DNA from: Lentzea sp033794685
GTDB taxonomy: Bacteria > Actinomycetota > Actinomycetes > Mycobacteriales > Pseudonocardiaceae
Reading direction: 5' to 3' (one strand)
Assembly: GCA_033794685.1 (NCBI GenBank)
Contig: JARAYZ010000002.1
Length of the DNA stretch: 64,000 nucleotides
Shown here: piece by piece, positions 40,795 to 48,596 of the stretch
How the letters are laid out: the number at the start of each line of letters is the position of its first letter
Position numbering within the stretch: position 1 is the stretch's first letter
Made by a program: the position numbers and the translations under genes
Notes under the pieces: model-generated
Database searches by the model: none
Told to the model about the DNA's origin: nothing
The model's input: only the letters and a program-made list of their open reading frames with translations

Positions 40795-43082
40795 ACGCGG
40801 TGTGGTCCGCGGCGTGGGCCGCGGTGCGCCGCCGGAAGCTGCAGACGGTCGTGATCGGTGTCGTCGTCTGCGTGGCGAGTGCGACGCTCGTGATGGGGCT
40901 GGGCCTGCTGGACGCGGCGGCCGCGCCGTTCGACCGGGCCTTCGCGACGCAACAGGGCGCGCACCTGGCCGCCGAGTTCGACCCGGAGAAGGTGAACGCG
41001 GCCGAACTGGAGCGCGGGGTGTCCGCCGGTCCGTTCCGTCAGGCCACTGTGGACACTGCGGACGCCGACGTCTTCCTGGGCACGCTCAACGTCGTCGGAC
41101 GGGCCGAGCCCGGCGGCCGGGTCGACCGCCTCTCGGTCTGGAAGGGGACCTGGGCCACCGGGCCCGGGGAGATCGTGCTCAACCGCACGCCGGACGCCGA
41201 AGGCCGCATCGACGTGGGCTTCCGCCTGGAGCTCCCGGGCCTGCCGGCGCTGACCGTCGTCGGGTTCGCCCGCTCGGTCACGGGAACCGCCGACGCCTGG
41301 GTCGCGCCCTCGCAGATCGACGCCCTGCACCCGAACGCGCTGCAGATGCTCTACCGGCTGGACGACACCGGCGCGGCGGGCGTGGCGGCGTTCACCGCGA
41401 CCCTGCCGCGCGACGGTCTGCTCGGCACGCTCTCGCACCTCACGGTCAAGGACAAGGCGACGTCCGAGCTGGGCGTGTTCATCCCGTTCCTGATGATCTT
41501 CGGTGTCCTCGGCCTGGTCGTCGCCGTCCTGATCGTCGCCAACGTCGTGAGCGGCGCGGTCGTCGCGGGACTGCGGCACATCGGGATGCTCAAGGCCATC
41601 GGCTTCACACCGAACCAGGTGATGGCCGTGTACCTGGTGATGGTCTCGATCCCGGCTGTCGCCGGCTGCCTGCTCGGCACGGTGGCCGGCAACCTCTTCG
41701 CCAAGCCGATCGTGCAGGACGCCGTCGAGGGCTTCGGCGTCGACGAGCTGAGCTTCGCGCCGTGGGTGAACCTCGTCGCGGCACTGGGAATGCCGGTGCT
41801 GGTGGCGTCGGCCGCCCTCGTCCCGGCCCTGCGGGCGCGAGGACTGCCGGCGGCGCGGGCGATCAGCGCGGGCACCACCACGCACACCGGGCGGGCGTTG
41901 CGGATCCAGCGGTGGCTGAGCGGCACCCGGTTGCCGCGCTCGGTCAGCCTCGGCCTCGGAATGCCGTTCGCCCGCGTCGGCCGCAGCGCGCTGACCCTGG
42001 CCTCGGTCGTGCTCGGCGTCCTGGTCGTGACGCTCGCGACGGGCCTGACCACGTCCGTCACCGCCTACAACGACGCCGTCCGCCCCGACTACGCGACACC
42101 CGGCAACTTCGAGCTGCTGGCCGGGCCTCCCGCCGGTGCTCCGCCGGTGCGGCTGCCTCGGGCGGACCACCCGGAGCCGAAGCTGGGTGATGCCGAGACC
42201 GAGGCGATGCTGCGCGCACTGCCCGGTGTCGAGGCGGTGCTCGCGGCCACCAGGGTCGACGCCGAGGTCGCGGGCGGCACCCAGGAGACCACGATCCACC
42301 TCCAGCGCGGCGACCCGCTGTTCCGGCCACGCGTGCTGAGCGGGCACTGGCCGGACGAGCCGGGCCAGGTCGCGGTGCCGTCCAGGTTCCTGAACCAGCG
42401 CGGGTTCGCCCTGAACGACACGATCACCGTGCAGGCCAGGGGACACCGGACGCAGATGAGGATCGTCGGCGTCGTGCTGACCAACAACGCCGACCAGATC
42501 TTCGCCGACTGGTCCACAGTGGATGTTCTCGCCCCCGGCGCACGCGCCAGTTCCTACGTCGTGCAGACGTCCGCCGACCGCGACGCCTTCACCGCCGCGG
42601 TGGAGGCCGCCGATCCGGGACTGCGCATCCTGCCGTCGCGCGACGGCACGTCGTCCACCGCCGTGATCATCGTCGGCGCGTCCGCGGTGCTGACGCTGGT
42701 GCTGGGCGCGGTGGCGGCACTCGGCGTGTTCAACACCGTGGTGCTGAACGCCCGTGAACGCCGCCGTGACCTGGGCATGCTCAAGTCGATCGGCATGACC
42801 CCCCGCCAGGTCACCGTGCTGCTCGTGACGTCCATGGGCGGGCTCGGCGTGCTCGGCGGCCTGATCGGTGTGCCGGTGGGTGTTGCCGCGCACCAACTCG
42901 TCGTGCCGTTGATGGCGGCGGCGGGCCAGGCCGACGCCGTCGACATCCTCATGAACGTCTACCACGCGCCGTTGCTCGCGCTCCTGGGCCTCGCCGGCGT
43001 CGCCATCGCCGTGCTGGGCGCCGTCGTGCCGGCCAGGGGAGCGGCGCGTCTCTCGATCGCCACCGTTTTGCACAACGAATAG
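40791..43082 (+). CDS. FtsX/MacB-type ABC transporter permease
   Basis: 763 aa in two tandem FtsX-like halves. One helix sits near the N-terminus (about 15-40), followed by a large external domain (about 45-215), three helices (about 220-350), a further helix near 400, a second external domain, and three final helices (about 620-760) with FNTVVLNARERRRDLGMLKSIGMTPRQV. Mechanotransmission exporter rather than channel; exports or extracts peptides, lipoproteins or antibiotics. Coupled to its ATPase. Confidence 0.9.
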   Translation: MNAVWSAAWAAVRRRKLQTVVIGVVVCVASATLVMGLGLLDAAAAPFDRAFATQQGAHLAAEFDPEKVNAAELERGVSAGPFRQATVDTADADVFLGTLNVVGRAEPGGRVDRLSVWKGTWATGPGEIVLNRTPDAEGRIDVGFRLELPGLPALTVVGFARSVTGTADAWVAPSQIDALHPNALQMLYRLDDTGAAGVAAFTATLPRDGLLGTLSHLTVKDKATSELGVFIPFLMIFGVLGLVVAVLIVANVVSGAVVAGLRHIGMLKAIGFTPNQVMAVYLVMVSIPAVAGCLLGTVAGNLFAKPIVQDAVEGFGVDELSFAPWVNLVAALGMPVLVASAALVPALRARGLPAARAISAGTTTHTGRALRIQRWLSGTRLPRSVSLGLGMPFARVGRSALTLASVVLGVLVVTLATGLTTSVTAYNDAVRPDYATPGNFELLAGPPAGAPPVRLPRADHPEPKLGDAETEAMLRALPGVEAVLAATRVDAEVAGGTQETTIHLQRGDPLFRPRVLSGHWPDEPGQVAVPSRFLNQRGFALNDTITVQARGHRTQMRIVGVVLTNNADQIFADWSTVDVLAPGARASSYVVQTSADRDAFTAAVEAADPGLRILPSRDGTSSTAVIIVGASAVLTLVLGAVAALGVFNTVVLNARERRRDLGMLKSIGMTPRQVTVLLVTSMGGLGVLGGLIGVPVGVAAHQLVVPLMAAAGQADAVDILMNVYHAPLLALLGLAGVAIAVLGAVVPARGAARLSIATVLHNE

Positions 43083-43092
43083 GGGGATTTTC

Positions 43093-45273
43093 ATGCGCCG
43101 ATTACTGGCGTTGTCGCTTGTGGTCGCAGGGGTTCTGGCCACCAGCCCACCCGCCGTCGCCGGAAGCGGCACGGTGATCAGACGGACCTCGTACGGCATC
43201 CCGCACGTGCTCGCGAACGACTACCGGGGTGTCGGCCAAGGACTCGGGTACGCGTTCGCCGAGGACAACGCCTGCACCATGGCCGAGATCGTCGTGACGC
43301 TCGCGGCCGAGCGGTCCCGCTGGTTCGGGCAGGAGAACTTGGCGAGCGACCTGTACTACCAACGGCTCAACCAGTCCGGAGTGGTCGAACGGACGCTGGC
43401 GCACGGCCCGTCGAAGCAGGCCCGCGACCTGGTGCGTGGGTACGTGACCGGGTTCAACCGGTTCCTGACCGAGAAAGGCCTGCCCGCGGCCTGCGCTCGG
43501 TACTCCCGGCCCATCACCGAGATCGACGTCTGGCGGCGCGTGCACCAGGTGGCGGGCCTGACCGGCAGCGAGGGGTTCCAGGAGCAGCTCGTCTCGGCCC
43601 AGCCGCCGGGCACCGCGCTCGCCGCACCGGCACGGGCCGAGCGGGAACGCCCCGGCAGCAACGGCATCGCGCTCGGTCGTGAGTCCACGGTGAGCGGAAG
43701 TGGCATGGTACTGGGAAACCCGCACTTCTACTGGGACGACACCTGGCGCTTCTACCAGCACCACCTCACGATCCCCGGTGAGCTCAACGTCAGCGGCGCC
43801 GGCCTGTACGGTCTGCCGCTCGTCCTCATCGGCCACAACGACAGGCTCGGCTGGACCCACACGGCGTCCGAGGCGCAGACGATGACGCTCTCGAAGCTCA
43901 CGCTCGTGCCCGGCGACCCGACCAGTTACGTCGTGGACGGCAAGACCCACCGCATGATCGCCGACCAGGTCACCGTCGGCGGCACCACGAGAACCCTCTA
44001 CCGCACCCCGGACGGGCCGGTGGTCGAGGACGACCGCGCGTTGCAGTGGACGGACACCAGCGCGTTCGTGCTGCGCGACGCCAACCAGGGCAACCTGCGG
44101 GTCGTCGACCAGTGGCTCGCCATGGCCCGCGCCCGCAGCGTGCCGGACCTGCACCAGGCGCTCGTCCGCCACCAGGCCCTGCCCTGGGTCAACACGCTCG
44201 CCTCGGACGCCAGCGGCACCGCCTACTACAGCGACGTCCAGGTCGTCCCGCACGTCACCGACGACCAGCGCGCCCGCTGCGCCGCCGACGCGCCCATCGG
44301 CCTGGTGGTCCTCGACGGCAGCCGGTCGGACTGCGGCTGGGGCAGCGACCCCGACGCCGTGACGCCGGGCAGGTTCGGCCCGAGCCGCCTGCCCGCGCTG
44401 ATCCGCCGCGACCACGTCAGCAACATGAACGACAGCCCGTGGCTCACCAACCCGGCCGCCCCGCTGACCGGTTACCCGTCGCTCGTCGGCGACGTCGGCA
44501 CGGAACGCTCACCTCGGACCCGCCTGGGCCTGGACATGATCGGCACCAACGACTTCTCACTGTCCACTCTGGAATCCGCGATGCTCGGCAACCGCAACCT
44601 CACCGCCGAGCAGGGCCGTTCCGCGGTGGTGGCGATGTGCCAGGCCAACCCGACACTGCCCGGCAACGACGGCCGGCCCGTCGACGTCCGCGCGGCCTGC
44701 TCGGCGCTGGCCTCCTGGCCGGGCACCGGTGACACCGGGGAAACCAGCCGTGGCGCGTACTTCTGGCGTTCGTTCATCACCCTGACCGGCCGTCCGGGCA
44801 CGAAGCTGTGGCAGGTGCCGTTCGACCCGGCCGACCCCGTCCACACCCCGCGCGGCATCAACGCGGACGACCCCGGTGTCCGGCTGGCGTTCGCCGAGGC
44901 GGTCCGGATGTTCGCGGCCGCCGGAGTCGCGGTGGACGTGCCGCTCGACGCCGTGCAGCGGTACGAGGGCCTCCCGGTCCAGGGGTGCCGAGGTCCGGAG
45001 GGGTGCTTCAACGTGATCTCGGTGTCCGGTCCGCCCCGGCCGGGTGAGACCCCCGAGATCCCGCACGGCACCAGCTTCGTGATGGCGGTGGAGCTGACCG
45101 GGAACGGGCCGCGGATGAGTTCGATGCTGGTCTACGGGCAGTCCGCGGACCCGGCCTCGCCGCACCACACCGACCAGGCGCGGCTGTACGCGAAGAAGCA
45201 GTGGGTGAAGGGGGAGTTCACCGAACGGGAGATCGCGCGCAACGCCGACCTGAGCGTCCGGCGTCTGCGCTAG
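43093..45273 (+). CDS. Secreted penicillin-acylase-family N-terminal-nucleophile hydrolase
   Basis: 726 aa with a signal peptide (cleavage near PPAVAGS). Organised as alpha chain (to residue 188), then the autocatalytic Ser189 in RPGSNGIALG, which becomes the beta-chain nucleophile, followed by GNPHFYWDDTWRFYQHHLT and GHNDRLGWTHT that bear catalytic-site residues. Relatives include aculeacin-A/AHL acylases (PvdQ, QuiP). It likely hydrolyses the acyl amide bond of lipopeptides, homoserine lactones or beta-lactams outside the cell. It lies 10 nt after the ABC permease and may be co-transcribed, suggesting detoxification of an exported or external acyl-amide. Confidence 0.9.
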   Translation: MRRLLALSLVVAGVLATSPPAVAGSGTVIRRTSYGIPHVLANDYRGVGQGLGYAFAEDNACTMAEIVVTLAAERSRWFGQENLASDLYYQRLNQSGVVERTLAHGPSKQARDLVRGYVTGFNRFLTEKGLPAACARYSRPITEIDVWRRVHQVAGLTGSEGFQEQLVSAQPPGTALAAPARAERERPGSNGIALGRESTVSGSGMVLGNPHFYWDDTWRFYQHHLTIPGELNVSGAGLYGLPLVLIGHNDRLGWTHTASEAQTMTLSKLTLVPGDPTSYVVDGKTHRMIADQVTVGGTTRTLYRTPDGPVVEDDRALQWTDTSAFVLRDANQGNLRVVDQWLAMARARSVPDLHQALVRHQALPWVNTLASDASGTAYYSDVQVVPHVTDDQRARCAADAPIGLVVLDGSRSDCGWGSDPDAVTPGRFGPSRLPALIRRDHVSNMNDSPWLTNPAAPLTGYPSLVGDVGTERSPRTRLGLDMIGTNDFSLSTLESAMLGNRNLTAEQGRSAVVAMCQANPTLPGNDGRPVDVRAACSALASWPGTGDTGETSRGAYFWRSFITLTGRPGTKLWQVPFDPADPVHTPRGINADDPGVRLAFAEAVRMFAAAGVAVDVPLDAVQRYEGLPVQGCRGPEGCFNVISVSGPPRPGETPEIPHGTSFVMAVELTGNGPRMSSMLVYGQSADPASPHHTDQARLYAKKQWVKGEFTEREIARNADLSVRRLR

Positions 45274-45281
45274 TGGCGCGT

Positions 45282-45340
45282 CCCGGAACGTCGGCGAGGT
45301 GATCCACGCTCAGCAGGGCGCATCGCGGCAACGTTCCGGG
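45282..45340. terminator. Inverted repeat between convergent genes
   Basis: 10-bp perfect arms CCCGGAACGT / ACGTTCCGGG separated by 39 nt, between the acylase and the convergent crotonase. A plausible bidirectional terminator, though the loop is long. Confidence 0.45.
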
Positions 45341-45361
45341 CCACACCACTGGCTCCCGGTC

Positions 45362-46141
45362 TCAACCGTCCGCGCCGAACCTCCCGTGCCGTCCGGCGCC
45401 GCTCGCGAACCGAGCGGCGCCGGCCACCCCTTCCCGGGCCACGATCGGTACCCCGGCCACCCCCTCCGCCCGCAACGCCTCCGCCAACGGCAGGTCCAGC
45501 CCGCCGTAGGTCGACGCCCGATCGGCCAGCAGGCACTCGAACGGGAACCCGGCGATCTGCCCGGCCAGTTCCACCGCCACCTCCACCGCCCGTCCGGGCT
45601 CGACCACCCGGTTCGCCAGCCCGATCGCCAACGCCTCGGCGGCGTCCACCGGCCGTCCGGTCAGGATCAGGTCCAGCGCTCGCCCCAGCCCCACGATCCG
45701 AGGCAACCGCACGGTCCCGCCGTCGATCAACGGCACCCCCCACCGCCGGCAGAACACCCCGAACACCGCGTCGCTCTCCACCACCCGCAGATCGGCGAGC
45801 AGCGCCAGTTCCAGCCCGCCGGCCACCGCGTACCCGCTGACCGCGGCGATCAACGGCTTGCTCAGCCGCAGCCGGGTCGGCCCCATCGGCCCGGCCCCAC
45901 CCCCGGAAGGGTCCAGCTCGTTGCGCCGGCCGGGATCCCCGACCGCGCTCAGGTCCGCTCCGGCGCAGAACGTCCCGCCCTCACCGGCGAGCACCGCCAC
46001 CCGTTGCGACGAGTCCGCCTCGAACGCCAGGAAGGCCTCGCGCAGCGCGGCGGCCATCGGCCCGTCGACCGCGTTGCGCCGGTCCGGGCGGTTCATCCTG
46101 ATCACCGTCGTCGTCCCGGTGATCTCGACCTCGACGTCCAT
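45362..46141 (-). CDS. Enoyl-CoA hydratase/isomerase (crotonase) family protein
   Basis: 259 aa from ATG 46141, with GGAGG 4 nt upstream. Crotonase signatures: oxyanion-hole GTFCAGADLSAVG (about 58-70), KPLIAAVSGYAVAGGLELALLADLRV, and the acid/base region FGVFCRRWGVPLIDGGTVRLPRIVG. It catalyses hydration, isomerisation or hydrolysis of acyl-CoA; the exact substrate cannot be read. Divergent from the molybdenum oxidoreductase operon, with 55 nt between starts. Confidence 0.9.
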   Translation of the reverse strand: MDVEVEITGTTTVIRMNRPDRRNAVDGPMAAALREAFLAFEADSSQRVAVLAGEGGTFCAGADLSAVGDPGRRNELDPSGGGAGPMGPTRLRLSKPLIAAVSGYAVAGGLELALLADLRVVESDAVFGVFCRRWGVPLIDGGTVRLPRIVGLGRALDLILTGRPVDAAEALAIGLANRVVEPGRAVEVAVELAGQIAGFPFECLLADRASTYGGLDLPLAEALRAEGVAGVPIVAREGVAGAARFASGAGRHGRFGADG

Positions 46142-46196
46142 GTGACCTCCGTGATCAGCAGTGGCGTTCGGACCGCCGCTGGCGTCTACTGGCACG

Positions 46197-46796
46197 ATGC
46201 CAATCGTCTCTCCCGGTTTCACCGGGCGACGCCAGTCACCGGACGTGGAACTGCCGCCCGGTCAGTACCTGGCAGAGGACTTCCCGGTCCTCACGGCGGG
46301 GCCGACCCCGCGCGTGACGACCGACCGGTGGCAGTTCACGGTCAACACCGAGGCCGGTCAGCGTTACGACTGGTCGTGGCAGCAGCTGATCGAGCTGCCC
46401 GCGGAGAAGATCACGACGGACATCCACTGCGTCACCAAGTGGTCCAAGCTCGGCACGCGCTGGAAGGGCGTCTCGCTCGACGTGCTGCTGGAGGACGTCG
46501 AGACGGCCGCGGACTTCGCGCTCGTCCAGTCCTACGGCGGCTACACCACGAACCTGCCTCTTGAGGACCTGATCGACGGCCAGGCGTGGATCGCGTACCG
46601 GTACGACGATGACGAGCTCACGCCCGAGCACGGCGGACCTGCGCGGTTGCTGGTGCCGCACCTGTACTTCTGGAAGTCGGCGAAGTGGGTCCGCGGGATC
46701 CAGTTGCTGCTCGAGGACGAACCCGGCTTCTGGGAAAGCGCGGGCTACCACGACTACGGAGACCCATGGCGCGAGCAGCGGTATCAGGGCGACTGA
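46197..46796 (+). CDS. Sulfite-oxidase-like molybdopterin-dependent oxidoreductase
   Basis: 199 aa from ATG 46197. Small sulfite-oxidase/MsrP-fold molybdoenzyme: DIHCVTKWSKLGTRWKGV carries the Cys expected to ligate Mo; further markers are QSYGGYTTNLPLEDL and PHLYFWKSAKWVRGIQLL. No signal peptide, so it is cytoplasmic, unlike MsrP. The reaction is unknown. Overlaps by 31 nt the reductase gene that follows, its likely electron partner. Confidence 0.88.
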   Translation: MPIVSPGFTGRRQSPDVELPPGQYLAEDFPVLTAGPTPRVTTDRWQFTVNTEAGQRYDWSWQQLIELPAEKITTDIHCVTKWSKLGTRWKGVSLDVLLEDVETAADFALVQSYGGYTTNLPLEDLIDGQAWIAYRYDDDELTPEHGGPARLLVPHLYFWKSAKWVRGIQLLLEDEPGFWESAGYHDYGDPWREQRYQGD

Positions 46797-47503
46797 CCTG
46801 GCGCGTGGCCGAACTGGCCGAGGTCACCGACATCACCGAGAGCGCGCGGAGCCTGGTGTTCGACGTGCCCGGCTGGCCCGGTCACCTGCCCGGCCAGCAC
46901 GTCGACGTGCGACTGACCGCCGAGGACGGTTACTCGGTGCAGCGCAGCTACTCGATCTCCTCCGCGCCGGACGGGGAGCGGTTCGAGCTGAGCGTGCAGC
47001 GCGTCGAGGACGGCGAGGTGTCGCCGTACCTGTGCGACGTGCTCTCGCCGGGTGATCAGATCGAGCTGCGCGGCCCGGTCGGCGGCTGGTTCGTGTGGCG
47101 GGCGACCGACCAGGCACCGGTCACGCTCGTGGCGGGTGGATCGGGCATCGCGCCGTTGATGGCGATGATCCGCACGCGGGCCGCGGAGGGCAGCAGGGTG
47201 CCGTTCCGGCTGATCTACTCGGTGCGCACGCCCGACGACGTCTACTACGCCGACGAACTGCGGCGCCGCGCGCGTGAAGACGGCGGGCTCGACGTCCACG
47301 TGGTCTACACCCGACAGGCCCCGGAGGGCGCGCCCGAACCGAAGCGTCTCGGTCTCGCGACCCTCAACACCCACGCCTGGCCGGCCGACTTCACGCCCAA
47401 CGTCTTCGTGTGCGGACCGACCGGGTTCGTGGAGACGGTGTCCGACATCTTCGTGGCGCTGGGCCACGACCCCCGCCGCGTCCGCACGGAACGCTTCGGC
47501 TGA
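46766..47503 (+). CDS. FAD/NAD(P)-binding oxidoreductase (ferredoxin reductase-like)
   Basis: 245 aa from ATG 46766, with GGAG 4 nt upstream, inside the preceding gene. FAD motif RSYSISSAPD (RxYS), NAD(P) motif TLVAGGSGIAPLMAMI and C-terminal NVFVCGPTGFVETV. No iron-sulfur domain. The tight overlap with the molybdoenzyme suggests the two form an electron-transfer pair, with this protein supplying or removing electrons via NAD(P)H. Confidence 0.9.
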   Translation: MARAAVSGRLTWRVAELAEVTDITESARSLVFDVPGWPGHLPGQHVDVRLTAEDGYSVQRSYSISSAPDGERFELSVQRVEDGEVSPYLCDVLSPGDQIELRGPVGGWFVWRATDQAPVTLVAGGSGIAPLMAMIRTRAAEGSRVPFRLIYSVRTPDDVYYADELRRRAREDGGLDVHVVYTRQAPEGAPEPKRLGLATLNTHAWPADFTPNVFVCGPTGFVETVSDIFVALGHDPRRVRTERFG

Positions 47504-47516
47504 CAGGAGAGCACCG

Positions 47517-47774
47517 ATGACGCACGTGGACGGCAACGCGCTGGCAGGCGACCTGCGCGAGATCTTCGCGGTCGACCTGACGGCCGCCACCGGGCAGTGC
47601 TCGGGCTGCGGGTACAAAGGATCTGTGGCGAGCCTGCGCGTCTACCAGAACGCGCCCGGCGTCGTGGCGCGCTGCCCGCACTGCGAGGAGGTCGTGCTGC
47701 GGCTGGTGCGCGGACGCGACCGCGCGTGGCTCGACCTGCGCGGCACGGTGAGCCTGGAGATCCCGCTGCCTTGA
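47517..47774 (+). CDS. DUF6510-type zinc-ribbon protein
   Basis: 85 aa, ribosome site AGGAG. Two CxxC knuckles (QCSGCGYKG at about 36-44 and RCPHCEEVV at about 60-68) make a zinc ribbon. Small proteins of this kind repeatedly follow this molybdoenzyme-reductase pair in actinobacteria and may assist metal-cofactor handling; the function is not established. Confidence 0.8.
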   Translation: MTHVDGNALAGDLREIFAVDLTAATGQCSGCGYKGSVASLRVYQNAPGVVARCPHCEEVVLRLVRGRDRAWLDLRGTVSLEIPLP

Positions 47775-47782
47775 GGAGAACG

Positions 47783-48427
47783 ATGGACCTGGCCTGCCAG
47801 GCGGTGCTGTTCGACATGGACGGCGTGCTGACCGACTCGACGGTCTCCGCCGAACACGCGTGGACGCAGTGGGCGCACGAGTACGGCGTCGACCCCGAAG
47901 AAGTCCTGCGTGGACTGCACGGCCGTCGCGCCACGGACACCGTCCGCCTCCACGTGCCCGAATCCGCGCACGCGGAGGCGCTGGCGCGGATCAACGAGAT
48001 CGAGGTCGCCGACGCCGGCTCGACCGACCCGATCCCCGGCGCCCGCGACCTGGTCGACTCGTTGCCGGGCAACTGGGCACTGGTCACCTCCGCCCCGCCG
48101 GAACTGCTCACGGTCCGGCTTGCCGCGGTGGGCATCCCGTTGCCGTCGGTGGTCATCAACGGCGACGACGTCACGCACGGCAAGCCTGATCCCGAGGGTT
48201 ATCTCAAGGCCGCGGGCAAGCTCGGGCTGTCGATCGGGGAGTGCGTGATCTTCGAGGACAGCGGCAACGGGATCGCCGCGGGGCTCGCCGCCGAGGCCGC
48301 CGCCGTGGTCGGCGTCGGCGAGGGCGCGCTGCACACACCCGCGCCGATCGTCGTGCGGGACCTGCGTTCGGTCCGGTGGAGCGGCGACGGCCTCGAGGTG
48401 TCCGGAGAACTCCGCCGGCCCGCGTGA
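47783..48427 (+). CDS. HAD-superfamily phosphatase
   Basis: 214 aa. HAD motif I is LFDMDGVLTDS (nucleophile Asp and general-acid Asp), motif II is ALVTSAP, motif III Lys is in HGKPDPEGYL, and motif IV is VIFEDSGNGIAAG. The helical cap after motif I places it with sugar-phosphate or glycerol-3-phosphate phosphatases (subfamily IA). The start follows the DUF6510 stop by 8 nt, with GAGGAG overlapping that stop; last gene of the operon. Confidence 0.9.
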   Translation: MDLACQAVLFDMDGVLTDSTVSAEHAWTQWAHEYGVDPEEVLRGLHGRRATDTVRLHVPESAHAEALARINEIEVADAGSTDPIPGARDLVDSLPGNWALVTSAPPELLTVRLAAVGIPLPSVVINGDDVTHGKPDPEGYLKAAGKLGLSIGECVIFEDSGNGIAAGLAAEAAAVVGVGEGALHTPAPIVVRDLRSVRWSGDGLEVSGELRRPA

Positions 48428-48553
48428 GGTCTGGACCCGTTCCAGACCCCACGACTCACCAGCGTCATTTCCCGGAAACTTGTCCGGTTTGACATGCCCG
48501 ATACCTCCGAACGGCCGTAGCCCCGATGTTGAATCGTGTGCGTTGATGTGTGG

Positions 48554-48575
48554 GAGCGCTCTTACAACGTTGTAA
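48554..48575. promoter_or_regulatory. Two abutting palindromes (GAGCGCTC and TTACAACGTTGTAA) before the PA14-GH2 gene
   Basis: GGGAGCGCTC (core 48554-48561) is a shortened version of the GGAGAGCGCTCTCC site found before four neighbouring transcription units. It is followed directly by a perfect 14-bp palindrome TTACAACGTTGTAA (48562-48575). Both lie within 45 nt of the start codon; LacI-family binding is inferred. Confidence 0.55.
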
Positions 48576-48596
48576 AAACGAAGGGGATCTTCGCCG

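Noticed and set aside
40518..43199. Minus-strand frame of about 890 codons across the ABC transporter genes
   Set aside because: Low-complexity Arg/Gly/Asp/Gln composition typical of antisense of high-GC coding DNA; no motif.
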